Shown here in pieces: positions 25,581-34,324 of a DNA stretch of 64,000 bases. This DNA is from Massilia sp. WG5. GTDB lineage: Bacteria; Pseudomonadota; Gammaproteobacteria; Burkholderiales; Burkholderiaceae_D. Location: positions 2,046,001 through 2,110,000 of the forward strand of contig NZ_CP012640.2 in NCBI RefSeq assembly GCF_001412595.2, given 5' to 3'. The translations under genes and the position numbers were made by a program. A model generated the notes under the pieces. That model was given only the letters and a program-made list of their open reading frames with translations, had not been told where the DNA came from and made no database searches. The stretch's first letter is position 1. Every line of letters begins with the position of its first letter.

Positions 25581-26365
25581 TAGATGGTGGCATGCGATTC
25601 GTTCGGCCACGCGTCGTAGCTGAAACCCAGTCCTGCCTTGGCCAGACTCGCCGCCAGCGCAGCGGCGTCGATGCCGGGCGCGCCGTCGGCGCTGGCCGCG
25701 ATCAGCAGGGTCTTCCCGCGGCCGGCGGCCGGCGGATGCGCGAGCAGGCGCTTCGCCAGCTCGCCGTTGTTCCACCACAAACTGGGGTCGATCGCGATAT
25801 AGGTGTCGAACAGCTCCGGTTCCAGCGCCAGGGTCTCGACCACGAACAGCCCGGCCAGCGATTCGCCGACGATCGCCCTCTCCGGCGTGACCCGATAGCG
25901 TTTTTCCACTTCCGGCATCAGCTCCTTGCGGATGAAGTCGCGGTAGGCCTGCGAGCCGCCGACCGCCGGCGCGATGCTGCGGTCCTTTGCGACCTCGGTC
26001 GGGCCGGTGAGGTCGCGCCGGCGCTGCGTGTTTTCTATTCCCACCAACAGGAAGGGCCGCACGGTGCCGTTGCCGGCGCCGACCTGCAGCAGGCCGGCGA
26101 CGTGCAGGAAGTCCTCCAGCATGCCGCCGTCCGGCATGTACAGCACCGGCAGCGGCGTCCCGGCCGGGATGCCGGCCGGGACGTAGACGTTGATGCGCCG
26201 GGTTTCGCCGAGCGCCACGGACCGGATGGTCCAGGTGTCGCCGATGGAGAGCGGCGCGGCGGCGGAGGCGAGCGCCGGCGCCGCGGGAGCCGCCGCGCTT
26301 GCCAGCGACATGCAGGCCGCCGGCGCCGCCAGGGCAAGGCGCAGCAACAGGGTGGACATCTTCAT
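25532..26365 (-). CDS. secreted alpha/beta hydrolase, esterase D / Fes-like
   Basis: 277 residues starting in an ATGA overlap with the hrpA stop. The Ala-rich N-terminus (residues 1-38) is a signal peptide, so it is periplasmic or secreted. The fold is that of the putative esterase family (PF00756): YVPAGIPAGTPLPVLYMPDG, ENTQRRRDLT, the nucleophile GESLAG (Ser169), IDPSLWWNN and NESHATIYH with the likely catalytic His. Siderophore esterases such as IroE and Fes share ENTQRRRDL-type motifs, but no siderophore genes are nearby, so the substrate is open. Confidence 0.85.
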   Translation of the reverse strand: MKMSTLLLRLALAAPAACMSLASAAAPAAPALASAAAPLSIGDTWTIRSVALGETRRINVYVPAGIPAGTPLPVLYMPDGGMLEDFLHVAGLLQVGAGNGTVRPFLLVGIENTQRRRDLTGPTEVAKDRSIAPAVGGSQAYRDFIRKELMPEVEKRYRVTPERAIVGESLAGLFVVETLALEPELFDTYIAIDPSLWWNNGELAKRLLAHPPAAGRGKTLLIAASADGAPGIDAAALAASLAKAGLGFSYDAWPNESHATIYHPAALKAFRAVLKPR

Positions 26366-29300
26366 CGCAGCATCGACTCCCATACTTTTTGCAGACGTTT
26401 GCTGGACACCGGCATCGGCGTCCTCAGCTCCTGCGCGAACAGCGAGACGCGCAGCTCTTCCAGCATCCAGCGGAAGTCCGTCATGCGCGGGTCGAGGTTC
26501 TTCATCGGCTGGTTCTTGATGGTGCGCTGGAACTGGCTGGCCGCGCTCTGCCATTCCGCCATCAGCTGGGCGTCGCGCGAAGCGTTGGTGCGCAGCCTTT
26601 CGAGGCGCACGTTCATCGCCTTCAGGTAGCGCGGGAAGTGCGCCAGCTGGCTGTACTCGGTGTCGGCGATGAAGCGCTTGTGCACCAGGCCCTGCAACTG
26701 CGACTGCATGTCGCCGGCCACCGCCTGCGGCAGGTTCTGCAGGCGCTTGGGCATGCCGTGGAACTCGGCCAGGATCGATCCCGCCAGGCGTGCGATCTCG
26801 TTGATCAGGAGGCCGATACGGCCCTTGCCCTCGTCCTTGCGCTTGTTGAAGGACGCGGCATCGACCGGCAGCGGATCCTGCAGGCAGGCGATGTCGATCG
26901 CCTTGTTGATGATCTGCTCGCGCAGGTCCTCGGGCGAGCCGACCGACATGAACTGCATGCCCATCTGCTGCAGGCCGGGGATGTTCTTCTCGGCGAACTT
27001 GAGCTGGTCCTTGAGCTGCAGCGAGAACAGGCGGCGCAGGCCGATGCGGTGGGTGCGCGCGGCCACGTTCGGGTCGTCGAACACTTCCAGGTCGCAGTGC
27101 GTGCCCTTGTCGACCAGGGCCGGGAAGCCGATCAGGGTCAGCTTGCCCTGCTTGATCTCCAGGAGTTCCGGCAACTCGCCGAAGGTCCAGCTGGTGATAT
27201 TGGTGGTGGCCGACGCAGGCTGCTGGCCGACGCCGGCGTTGGCCGCGCCCGTGGCCGAAGCCTGGGCCGCCGCGCTCTCCCTGCCTTTCGCAGCCGGCGC
27301 ATTCGTGGCGGCAGCGGGGGCGGAAGCCGCGGGCTTGCCGAACGCCGCCTGCGCCCTCGCCTGGCCGCTGGCCACCTGGGCCGGCGTCGATTCCGCCATG
27401 CGCTGGAAACTCTGGCGCGCCTGGCTGCCCAGCTCCGCCTGCAGGGTCGCCAGGTTGCGCCCCATGTCGAGCTGGCGGCCATGCTCGTCGACCACCTTGA
27501 AATTCATGGACAGGTGGGCCGGCAGGGTCTCCAGCTTGAAGTCGGTGGTCAGCACGCGCGCGCTGGTGTGCTGGTGGAGGTCCGCGATCAGCGCGTCGAC
27601 CAGGTCGCCGCGGCCGAAGCGCACCGGGTCCTGGTTGCGCTCGAAGAAGCCGGCCGCGTAGTCCGGCAGCGGCACGCAGTGGCGGCGCAGCTTCTGCGGC
27701 AGCGATTTCAAGAGCAGCTGCACCTTCTCCTTCAGCATGCCGGGCACCAGCCAGCCCGGACGCTCTTGCGGGATCTGGTTCAGCGCGAACAGCGGCACGG
27801 TGAGCGTGACGCCATCGCGCGGGCTGCCCGGCTCGAAGTGATAGGACAGGCCCATCTCGATGCCGGTGACGTTCATCGTCTTCGGGAACAGCTCGGTGGT
27901 GACGCCGGCCGCCTCGTGGCGCATCAGCTCTTCCTTGTTCAGGTAGAGCAGCTTGGGGTTGTCGCGCGAGGCGTCCTTGTACCACTTCTCGAAGCCGGCG
28001 CCGTTCACGATATCGCCCGGGATCTCCTTGTCGTAGAAGGCCGCGATCAGCTGGTCGTCGACCAGCACGTCGAGGCGCCGCGACTTGTGCTCGAGGTTCT
28101 CGATCTCCCTGATCAGCTTCTGGTTGTGGGCGAAGAAGGGCGCGCGCGTCTCGTAGTCGCCCGCCACCAGCGCGTCGCGGATCAGGATCTCGCGCGATTC
28201 CTGCGGGTTGATGTTGGCGTAGTTGATGCGGCGCTGGCTGTAGACCACGATGCCGTACAGGGTCGCGCGCTCGGTCGCCGTCACCTGGGCGCTGCGCTTC
28301 TCCCAGCGCGGCTCGCCCCAGGATTTCTTCAACAGGTGCCAGCCGATCTTCTCGACCCACTCCGGCTGGATCTGCGCCAGCGTGCGCGCGTACAGGCGCG
28401 TGGTCTCGACCAGTTCGGCCGCCATCACCCACTTGCCGGCCTTCTTGCCCAGCGAGGAACCGGGCCAGATATTGAACTTGATGCCGCGCGCGCCCAGATA
28501 GGCACTGTCCTCTTCCATCTTGTAGCCGATGTTGCCCAGCAGGCCGGTCAGCAGCGCCATGTGCAGCTGCTCGTAGGTGGCCGCGGCTTCGCTCAGGCGC
28601 CAGCCCTGCTCCCTGACGATGGTGAGCAGCTGCGAGTGCACGTCGCGCCACTCGCGCAGGCGCAGCTGCGAGAGGAAGTTCTCGCGGCAGTTTTCCTGCA
28701 GCTGGCGGTTGGTCTTCTTGTGCTCGATGGCCTGCTCGAACCAGCGCCAGATCTTGATATAGCTGAGGAACTCGCTCTTCTCGTCGGCGAATTTCTTGTG
28801 CTTCTCGTCGGCCTGCTGCTGGTACTCCATCGGCCGGTCGCGCGGGTCCTGCACCGACAGCGCCGAGGCGATGATCAGCATCTCGGTCAGGCAGTTGTTG
28901 TCGACCGCGGCCAGGATCATGCGGCCCACGCGCGGGTCGAGCGGCAGCTTGGCCAGCTTGCGCCCCATCGGCGTCAGCTCGTTGGCGTCGTCGACCGCGC
29001 CCAGTTCCTGCAGCAGCTGGTAGCCGTCGGCGATCGCGCGGCCTTGCGGCGGTTCGACGAAGGGGAAGGTCTCGACGTCCGTCAGGTGCAGCGACTTCAT
29101 GCGCAGGATGACGGCCGCCAGCGAGGAACGCAGGATCTCCGGGTCCGTGAACTTCGGGCGCTGCAGGAAATCGTCTTCCTCGTACAGGCGGATGCAGACG
29201 CCGTCGGCCACGCGGCCGCAGCGGCCGGCGCGCTGGTTGGCCGCCGACTGCGCGATCGCCTCGACCTGCAGCTGCTCGACCTTGTTGCGATAGCTGTAGC

Positions 29301-30588
29301 GCTTCACGCGCGCCAGGCCGGAATCGACCACGTAGCGGATGCCGGGTACGGTCAGCGAGGTCTCGGCCACGTTGGTCGCCAGCACGATGCGGCGCGCGTT
29401 GGTGGTCTTGAAGACACGGTCCTGCTCCTCGACCGACAGCCGGGCGAACAACGGAAGGATCTCGACGTGCGGCGGGTGCTGCTTGCGCAGGGCCTCGGCG
29501 CAGTCGCGGATCTCGCGCTCGCCGGGCAGGAACACCAGCACGTCGCCCTGTCCCAGGCGGCACAGTTCGTCGACGCCGTCGACCACGGCGTCGATCAGGT
29601 CGCGCTTGTCGCGCGCGGCCTGGGCCTTGGTGGCCGGCTTGTCGCCGCCGCCAGTGGATGCGGCGACCGGGTCGCGGTCGACCGGGCGATAGCGCACCTC
29701 GACCTTGTACAGGCGGCCCGAGACCTCGATCACCGGCACCGGCTTGTCAGGCGTGCCGAAATGGCGCGCGAAGCGCTCGGCGTCGATGGTCGCCGAGGTG
29801 ATGATCACCTTCAGGTCCGGACGGCGCGGCAGGAGCTGCTTCAGGTAGCCGAGCAGGAAGTCGATGTTCAGGCTGCGTTCGTGCGCCTCGTCGATGATGA
29901 TGGTGTCGTAGGCCTTGAGCAGCGGGTCGGTCTGGGTCTCGGCCAGCAGGATGCCGTCGGTCATCAGCTTGACCCAGGCGCCCGGTTGCAGGGTGTCGTT
30001 GAAGCGGACCTTGTAACCCACGTGCTCGCCCAGGGGCGTACCCAGTTCGTGGGCGATGCGCTTGGCGGTGCTGGAAGCCGCGATACGGCGCGGCTGCGTG
30101 TGGCCGATCATGCCTTTCTCACCGCGCCCCAGTTCCAGGCAGATCTTCGGCAGCTGGGTCGTTTTACCGGAACCGGTTTCGCCGGACACGATGATGACCT
30201 GGTGCTTCGTCAGCGCTTCGGCGATCTCCCGGCGGCGGCCGGAAACCGGCAGGTCTTCGGGGAAGACGATCGGCGGGAGCGGCGTGCGCACAGGCGGCTT
30301 GCGTCCGGTTTGCTGCTCCTTGCGCTGCGGCTGCTCCTTGCGTCCTTCGTCGCGCGGACGGCGCTGCTCGCGGTCGCCGGACTTGCGCTCCTGCGCACCT
30401 TCGCCACCCTGGGGCGCGGCCGCCGGCGCACGCACGCGCGCCTCCGCGAGCGCGCTCGCGAGCGCCCCCTCGCGCGCGGGCGCGCGCGGCTTGCCCTGCC
30501 CCGCATCCTTGCGTGGCTGGTTGGAATTGCGGTCGGGGGAAGCTGCGCGCGCCGGGCCCGGCGAAGGCTTGTTACTCTGTTCTGACAT
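26362..30588 (-). CDS. hrpA: HrpA, ATP-dependent RNA helicase (DEAH/RHA)
   Basis: 1408 residues, longer than the roughly 1300 of E. coli HrpA. Residues 1-105 are a low-complexity, charged Ala/Arg/Pro extension. The helicase core follows: Walker A GETGSGKTT, HTQPRRIAA, DEAH in IIIDEAHERS, SATIDAERF, VLATNVAETSLTVPG and QRAGRCGRV. Then come the HA2/OB-fold region and the long DUF3418 C-terminus. Near residues 1060-1130 an Ala-rich linker (AAATNAPAAKGRE) is inserted. HrpA unwinds mRNA and helps resolve stalled ribosomes. It is divergent from argA, with 55 bases between starts. Confidence 0.96.
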   Translation of the reverse strand: MSEQSNKPSPGPARAASPDRNSNQPRKDAGQGKPRAPAREGALASALAEARVRAPAAAPQGGEGAQERKSGDREQRRPRDEGRKEQPQRKEQQTGRKPPVRTPLPPIVFPEDLPVSGRRREIAEALTKHQVIIVSGETGSGKTTQLPKICLELGRGEKGMIGHTQPRRIAASSTAKRIAHELGTPLGEHVGYKVRFNDTLQPGAWVKLMTDGILLAETQTDPLLKAYDTIIIDEAHERSLNIDFLLGYLKQLLPRRPDLKVIITSATIDAERFARHFGTPDKPVPVIEVSGRLYKVEVRYRPVDRDPVAASTGGGDKPATKAQAARDKRDLIDAVVDGVDELCRLGQGDVLVFLPGEREIRDCAEALRKQHPPHVEILPLFARLSVEEQDRVFKTTNARRIVLATNVAETSLTVPGIRYVVDSGLARVKRYSYRNKVEQLQVEAIAQSAANQRAGRCGRVADGVCIRLYEEDDFLQRPKFTDPEILRSSLAAVILRMKSLHLTDVETFPFVEPPQGRAIADGYQLLQELGAVDDANELTPMGRKLAKLPLDPRVGRMILAAVDNNCLTEMLIIASALSVQDPRDRPMEYQQQADEKHKKFADEKSEFLSYIKIWRWFEQAIEHKKTNRQLQENCRENFLSQLRLREWRDVHSQLLTIVREQGWRLSEAAATYEQLHMALLTGLLGNIGYKMEEDSAYLGARGIKFNIWPGSSLGKKAGKWVMAAELVETTRLYARTLAQIQPEWVEKIGWHLLKKSWGEPRWEKRSAQVTATERATLYGIVVYSQRRINYANINPQESREILIRDALVAGDYETRAPFFAHNQKLIREIENLEHKSRRLDVLVDDQLIAAFYDKEIPGDIVNGAGFEKWYKDASRDNPKLLYLNKEELMRHEAAGVTTELFPKTMNVTGIEMGLSYHFEPGSPRDGVTLTVPLFALNQIPQERPGWLVPGMLKEKVQLLLKSLPQKLRRHCVPLPDYAAGFFERNQDPVRFGRGDLVDALIADLHQHTSARVLTTDFKLETLPAHLSMNFKVVDEHGRQLDMGRNLATLQAELGSQARQSFQRMAESTPAQVASGQARAQAAFGKPAASAPAAATNAPAAKGRESAAAQASATGAANAGVGQQPASATTNITSWTFGELPELLEIKQGKLTLIGFPALVDKGTHCDLEVFDDPNVAARTHRIGLRRLFSLQLKDQLKFAEKNIPGLQQMGMQFMSVGSPEDLREQIINKAIDIACLQDPLPVDAASFNKRKDEGKGRIGLLINEIARLAGSILAEFHGMPKRLQNLPQAVAGDMQSQLQGLVHKRFIADTEYSQLAHFPRYLKAMNVRLERLRTNASRDAQLMAEWQSAASQFQRTIKNQPMKNLDPRMTDFRWMLEELRVSLFAQELRTPMPVSSKRLQKVWESMLR

Positions 30589-30605
30589 TGATTTTTACAA
30601 GGTAT

Positions 30606-30636
30606 TTGGTGCGCAAGTCGCGCAGCCAATTATAAT
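30606..30636 (+). promoter_or_regulatory. promoter of argA with perfect -10 next to the start codon
   Basis: A consensus TATAAT at 30631-30636 with TTGGTG 19 bases upstream (30606-30611). The expected transcription start is about 30643, one base before the ATG at 30644, so a leaderless argA transcript is possible. Confidence 0.55.
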
Positions 30637-30643
30637 GCGGCAA

Positions 30644-31957
30644 ATGGAAAACCCTACCCAATTCGTCCAGTGGCTGCGCTCGGTCGCGCCGTATATTCAT
30701 GCTTTCGGCGGCAAGACTTTCGTCGTCGCCTTCCCCGGTGAACTCGTCGCCGCCGGCGCCCTGCCGGTACTGGCCCAGGACCTGTCCCTGCTGGTCGGCC
30801 TCGGCATCCGCGTCGTGCTGGTGCACGGCTCGCGTCCCCAGGTCGCCGAGCAGCTCGATCTGCGGAACGTCGAGGGCCGCTTCCACAACGGCGTACGCAT
30901 CACCGACACCGCCGCCATGGAATGCGCGAAGGAAGCTGCCGGCGAGCTGCGCCTGGACATCGAAGCGGCTTTCAGCCAGGGTTTGCCGAACACGCCGATG
31001 TCGAATGCCCATATCAGCATCGTCTCGGGTAACTTCGTGACCGCGCGTCCGCTCGGCGTGATCGACGGCGTCGACTTCGAGCTGACCGGCGTCACGCGCA
31101 AGATCGCGGCCGAGAAGATCCACCCGATCCTGCAGACCGAAGACAACATCGTGCTGCTCTCCCCGCTCGGCTTCTCGCCGACCGGCGAAGTGTTCAACCT
31201 GACCATGGAAGACGTGGCTTCGGCGGCCGCGATCGCCCTGCATGCCGAAAAGCTCATCTTCATCACCGAAACCCCGATGATGACGGATGCCGCCGGCGCC
31301 GAGATCCGCGAACTGTCCTCGCACCAGGCCGAAGCCGTGCTGCAGGCGGGCTTCCTGCCGTCCGACGCGTCGTTCTACCTGCAGCATGCGATCAAGGCCT
31401 GCCACAGCGGCGTCGACCGGTCCCACATCGTGCCTTTCCAGCTGGACGGCTCGGCCCTGCTCGAGCTGTTCACCCACGATGGCGTGGGCACCATGATCAG
31501 CCACGAAAACCTGGAGAGCCTGCGACAGGCCACAATTGAGGACGTCGGCGGAATTATCAAGCTCATCGAGCCGCTGGAAGCCGACGGCACCCTGGTCAAG
31601 CGTCCGCGCGAGCTGATCGAACGCGAGATCGACCATTTCTCGGTGATCGAGCACGACGGCGTGATCTTCGGCTGCGCGGCCCTCTACCCCTTCCCGGGCG
31701 AGAAGATGGGCGAGATGGCCTGCCTGACCGTGAGTCCGGACGCCCAGACCCAGGGCGACGGCGAGCGCATCCTGAAGAACATCGAAAATCGCGCCAAGGC
31801 CGCCGGCCTGACCAAGCTGTTCGTGCTGACCACCCGCACCGCGCACTGGTTCAAGAAGCGCGGCTTCGTGCCGGCCACCGTGGACGACCTGCCGAAGGAC
31901 CGCGCCCACATGTATAACTGGCAGCGCCGGTCGCAGATTTTCATCAAGACCTTGTAA
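30644..31957 (+). CDS. argA: ArgA, amino-acid N-acetyltransferase (N-acetylglutamate synthase)
   Basis: 437 residues from ATG 30644 (a start nine bases earlier, inside the -10, is unlikely). The N-terminal amino-acid-kinase domain contains FVVAFPGELVAAGALPVLAQDL, VLVHGSRPQV and LLSPLGFSPTGEVFNL. The C-terminal GNAT domain from about residue 295 has ACLTVSPDAQTQGDGERIL and TRTAHWFKKRGF. The enzyme acetylates glutamate with acetyl-CoA, the first step of arginine synthesis, and is normally inhibited by arginine. It is a monocistronic-looking gene ahead of yggX. Confidence 0.96.
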   Translation: MENPTQFVQWLRSVAPYIHAFGGKTFVVAFPGELVAAGALPVLAQDLSLLVGLGIRVVLVHGSRPQVAEQLDLRNVEGRFHNGVRITDTAAMECAKEAAGELRLDIEAAFSQGLPNTPMSNAHISIVSGNFVTARPLGVIDGVDFELTGVTRKIAAEKIHPILQTEDNIVLLSPLGFSPTGEVFNLTMEDVASAAAIALHAEKLIFITETPMMTDAAGAEIRELSSHQAEAVLQAGFLPSDASFYLQHAIKACHSGVDRSHIVPFQLDGSALLELFTHDGVGTMISHENLESLRQATIEDVGGIIKLIEPLEADGTLVKRPRELIEREIDHFSVIEHDGVIFGCAALYPFPGEKMGEMACLTVSPDAQTQGDGERILKNIENRAKAAGLTKLFVLTTRTAHWFKKRGFVPATVDDLPKDRAHMYNWQRRSQIFIKTL

Positions 31958-32071
31958 GGGATACGAGAACCGTAGCGAGCGGAAGCCGTGTTGGCCGAGA
32001 AGCGCAGCTGTACGCGAGTACGGCGAGCATCACAAGCCAACAATGCAACGCGCAGCAGGTTCCCGGTCCCT

Positions 32072-32077
32072 TATAAT
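32072..32077 (+). promoter_or_regulatory. -10 element ahead of yggX
   Basis: A consensus TATAAT at 32072-32077 with no good -35 at the right distance. It would give a leader of about 28 bases before the ATG at 32112, which has an AGGAG site. Confidence 0.45.
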
Positions 32078-32111
32078 CTAGGTTTTCCCGAATCGAACCA
32101 GGAGCAAGAAC

Positions 32112-32384
32112 ATGGCGCGCACCGTCCACTGCATCAAATTGAACAAGGAAGCCGAAGGCCTGGACTTCCCGCCCTACCCCGGCGAACTGGGCAAGCGGAT
32201 CTACGAAAGCGTGTCGAAGGAAGCGTGGCAGGGCTGGCTCAAGCACCAGACCATGCTGATCAACGAAAACCGCCTGAACATGGCGGACGCACGCGCCCGC
32301 AAATACCTGGCGACCCAGATGGAACGCCATTTCTTCGGTGAAGGCGCCGACGAGGCGGCCGGTTACGTGCCGCCGACGGCCTGA
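32112..32384 (+). CDS. yggX: YggX, Fe(2+)-trafficking / oxidative damage protection protein
   Basis: 90 residues, the usual family length, with CAGGAGC upstream. It shows the family landmarks [27 protein letters not shown] split over the first 33 residues (Cys7 conserved), [18 protein letters not shown] and [14 protein letters not shown]. YggX protects iron-sulfur clusters and mobilises iron in the cytosol. It is a single gene closed by a GC-rich hairpin. Confidence 0.97.
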   Translation: MARTVHCIKLNKEAEGLDFPPYPGELGKRIYESVSKEAWQGWLKHQTMLINENRLNMADARARKYLATQMERHFFGEGADEAAGYVPPTA

Positions 32385-32403
32385 TTCGTCTGCATTCCTT
32401 CCG

Positions 32404-32424
32404 GGCGGCGCGTTCTGCGCCGCC
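32404..32424 (+). terminator. terminator after yggX
   Basis: GGCGGCGC (32404-32411) pairs with GCGCCGCC (32417-32424) across a 5-base loop, 20 bases after the stop. A moderately T-rich run follows. Confidence 0.6.
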
Positions 32425-32626
32425 TACTGCCTTCCGGCATTCCTCGTTTTCTCTATTTTCCCCGCAATATTTCCTTTAAAAACATTGTGTGACGCAATTC
32501 TTTTGTGCACTGCACATTGCGTAAGTCATCCTTTGCCACCGATCTATCGTGCGCTTCAGATTGCCCGGAACCGAACGGGAGCGCCGAGCGTCTGTCTGTT
32601 TCAGCTTTTTACCGCGAAAGGCAGAA

Positions 32627-34324
32627 ATGGCAGATCCATTGCGACGTTTAAAAGATCCCGTAATCAATGAGGACGGCAGCCTCCATGTACGCACGGTACT
32701 GACGCCGACCAGTTTGAAGACGCGGGGCCTGGTGTACAAAGGTTCTAACAAAGTTGTTCCTGTCATATTTATTCCGGGAACCATGGGAACCAATCTACGC
32801 GTCAGGCGACATGTACCCTTGCCGGCGGGCTATCCGTTAAAGCCCGGAGAACCGGCATGGCGGCCGCCGAACAGCGATGCCGCGTGCTGGTCTTATGCTG
32901 CCGATTGGAAGAAGCGCAGCCCGAAAGAGCGGCAGCTCATTCTTCATCCCGACTATGTCGAAGTCGACGATACCGGCGACCTGGATATCGCTTCATGTTA
33001 TCTGGAACGCAGTGTCATGCGGGAACGTGGCTGGGGTGAAATATTCAATGGCTCCTATGGCAGCTTATTGTTCGAGCTGCAAAGCCATCTGGAAATGACA
33101 TTCCATACGGACATGCTCAACAAGCGGCAAATCCGTCCTCATTGGAAAGAAGTCATGCAGGCAATGCAGAGCGATCCCTTGAAGCGCTGGGGCGTGCGCG
33201 CCGTAAGGCCATTGACGGAAAGCGAACTGGAAAGATACGCCGAATACCAGTATCCGATTTATGCCTGCGGCTATAACTGGCTGCAGTCCTGCGGCGAATC
33301 GGCCAGGCGCCTGGAACGGCGTATCGACGACATCATCCAATGGTGGAAGACGCGCAGGCATGAATGCGAGAAGGTCATCCTCGTCACCCATTCGATGGGA
33401 GGTTTGGTCGCGCGCGCCTGCGCCAAGCGCATTCCCGACAAGATTGCCGGCGTCATCCACGGCGTCATGCCGGCGCTCGGCACACCGCTGGCCTACCGCC
33501 GCCTGGCATGTGGTACGGAATGCGATAACCCTGCGAATGACGGCTACGAGAATCTCAAGGCAGGCAAATTCGCCGACATCGCCGGCAGGCGTCCCGAGGA
33601 TACGACCCCGGTCCTGTCGGCAGCGCCCGGCGCGCTGGAGCTGCTGCCGAACCAGCTCCATCCCCGGCCCTGGCTGCATGTCAGCGTCATCACCGGCCCC
33701 GCTGCAGGTCAACGGCAGGGAACGGCCAACGACTGCCTGCATTTGCCGAACGAATCCGAGCCGAATCCTTACGATCTGTACCGCGACATGCATTCCTGGT
33801 ACCGGCTGGTCAATCCCGACCTGGCCGATCCCGCCGGCTTGTATGAAACAAAAAAAGGGGGCGCGATAAAGAAAATCAGGAGCGCCATCGATACCGCCGA
33901 GGCATTTCACGCCTGGCTGGCGGATTATTATCATCCGGCCACATTTGCCTATTACGGCGCCGACAGGACGCATCCAGCTTATGGCCGGATTCGCTGGGTG
34001 GCGCAGCAATCGGCGCATGGCGCGATGGTTCCGGTAACCCCCTCGAACATACTGCACGCCAGGTATCTTGCCCATGAACCGAATGGCGCACGAAAACTCA
34101 GGATCGAGGGCAAGGCAGATCTTACATTTTCTGTTGAGCCACAAGAGTCCGCCGGCGACGACACAGTATCGTTTCAATCCGGCGCGGGCCCGGCCGGCAA
34201 AATAAAGCAGTTATTTGCCACCCGCGGCTACCGTCACCAGGAAAGCTATAAACACCATGACACCATCCTGTTGACTTGCTATTGCATCGTCAAAGTTGTC
34301 CAGGAACTGGGACAACATGGATAA
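32627..34324 (+). CDS. PGAP1-like lipase, probable type VI effector of the Tle class
   Basis: 565 residues from ATG 32627 (AAAGG upstream). The oxyanion strand reads VVPVIFIPGTMGTNLR (residues 43-58). The nucleophile elbow is VTHSMGGLVAR (Ser256), followed by AGVIHGVMPALGTPLAYRR, typical of T6SS lipase effectors. There is no signal peptide, as expected for cargo loaded in the cytosol. The gene overlaps by 8 bases a Tli4-like gene, and lipase-Tli4 pairs are the Tle effector/immunity arrangement. No VgrG, PAAR or T6SS structural gene is in the window, so delivery is unproven. Base composition is lower in G+C than its neighbours. Confidence 0.78.
   Translation: MADPLRRLKDPVINEDGSLHVRTVLTPTSLKTRGLVYKGSNKVVPVIFIPGTMGTNLRVRRHVPLPAGYPLKPGEPAWRPPNSDAACWSYAADWKKRSPKERQLILHPDYVEVDDTGDLDIASCYLERSVMRERGWGEIFNGSYGSLLFELQSHLEMTFHTDMLNKRQIRPHWKEVMQAMQSDPLKRWGVRAVRPLTESELERYAEYQYPIYACGYNWLQSCGESARRLERRIDDIIQWWKTRRHECEKVILVTHSMGGLVARACAKRIPDKIAGVIHGVMPALGTPLAYRRLACGTECDNPANDGYENLKAGKFADIAGRRPEDTTPVLSAAPGALELLPNQLHPRPWLHVSVITGPAAGQRQGTANDCLHLPNESEPNPYDLYRDMHSWYRLVNPDLADPAGLYETKKGGAIKKIRSAIDTAEAFHAWLADYYHPATFAYYGADRTHPAYGRIRWVAQQSAHGAMVPVTPSNILHARYLAHEPNGARKLRIEGKADLTFSVEPQESAGDDTVSFQSGAGPAGKIKQLFATRGYRHQESYKHHDTILLTCYCIVKVVQELGQHG

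Noticed and set aside
26299..30585. A 1428-codon open frame on the plus strand, opposite hrpA.
   Set aside because: It mirrors hrpA codon by codon in a high-GC gene, has no family motif and is dominated by Arg, Leu, Gln and Val from GC-rich antisense codons. HrpA is unmistakable on the other strand.
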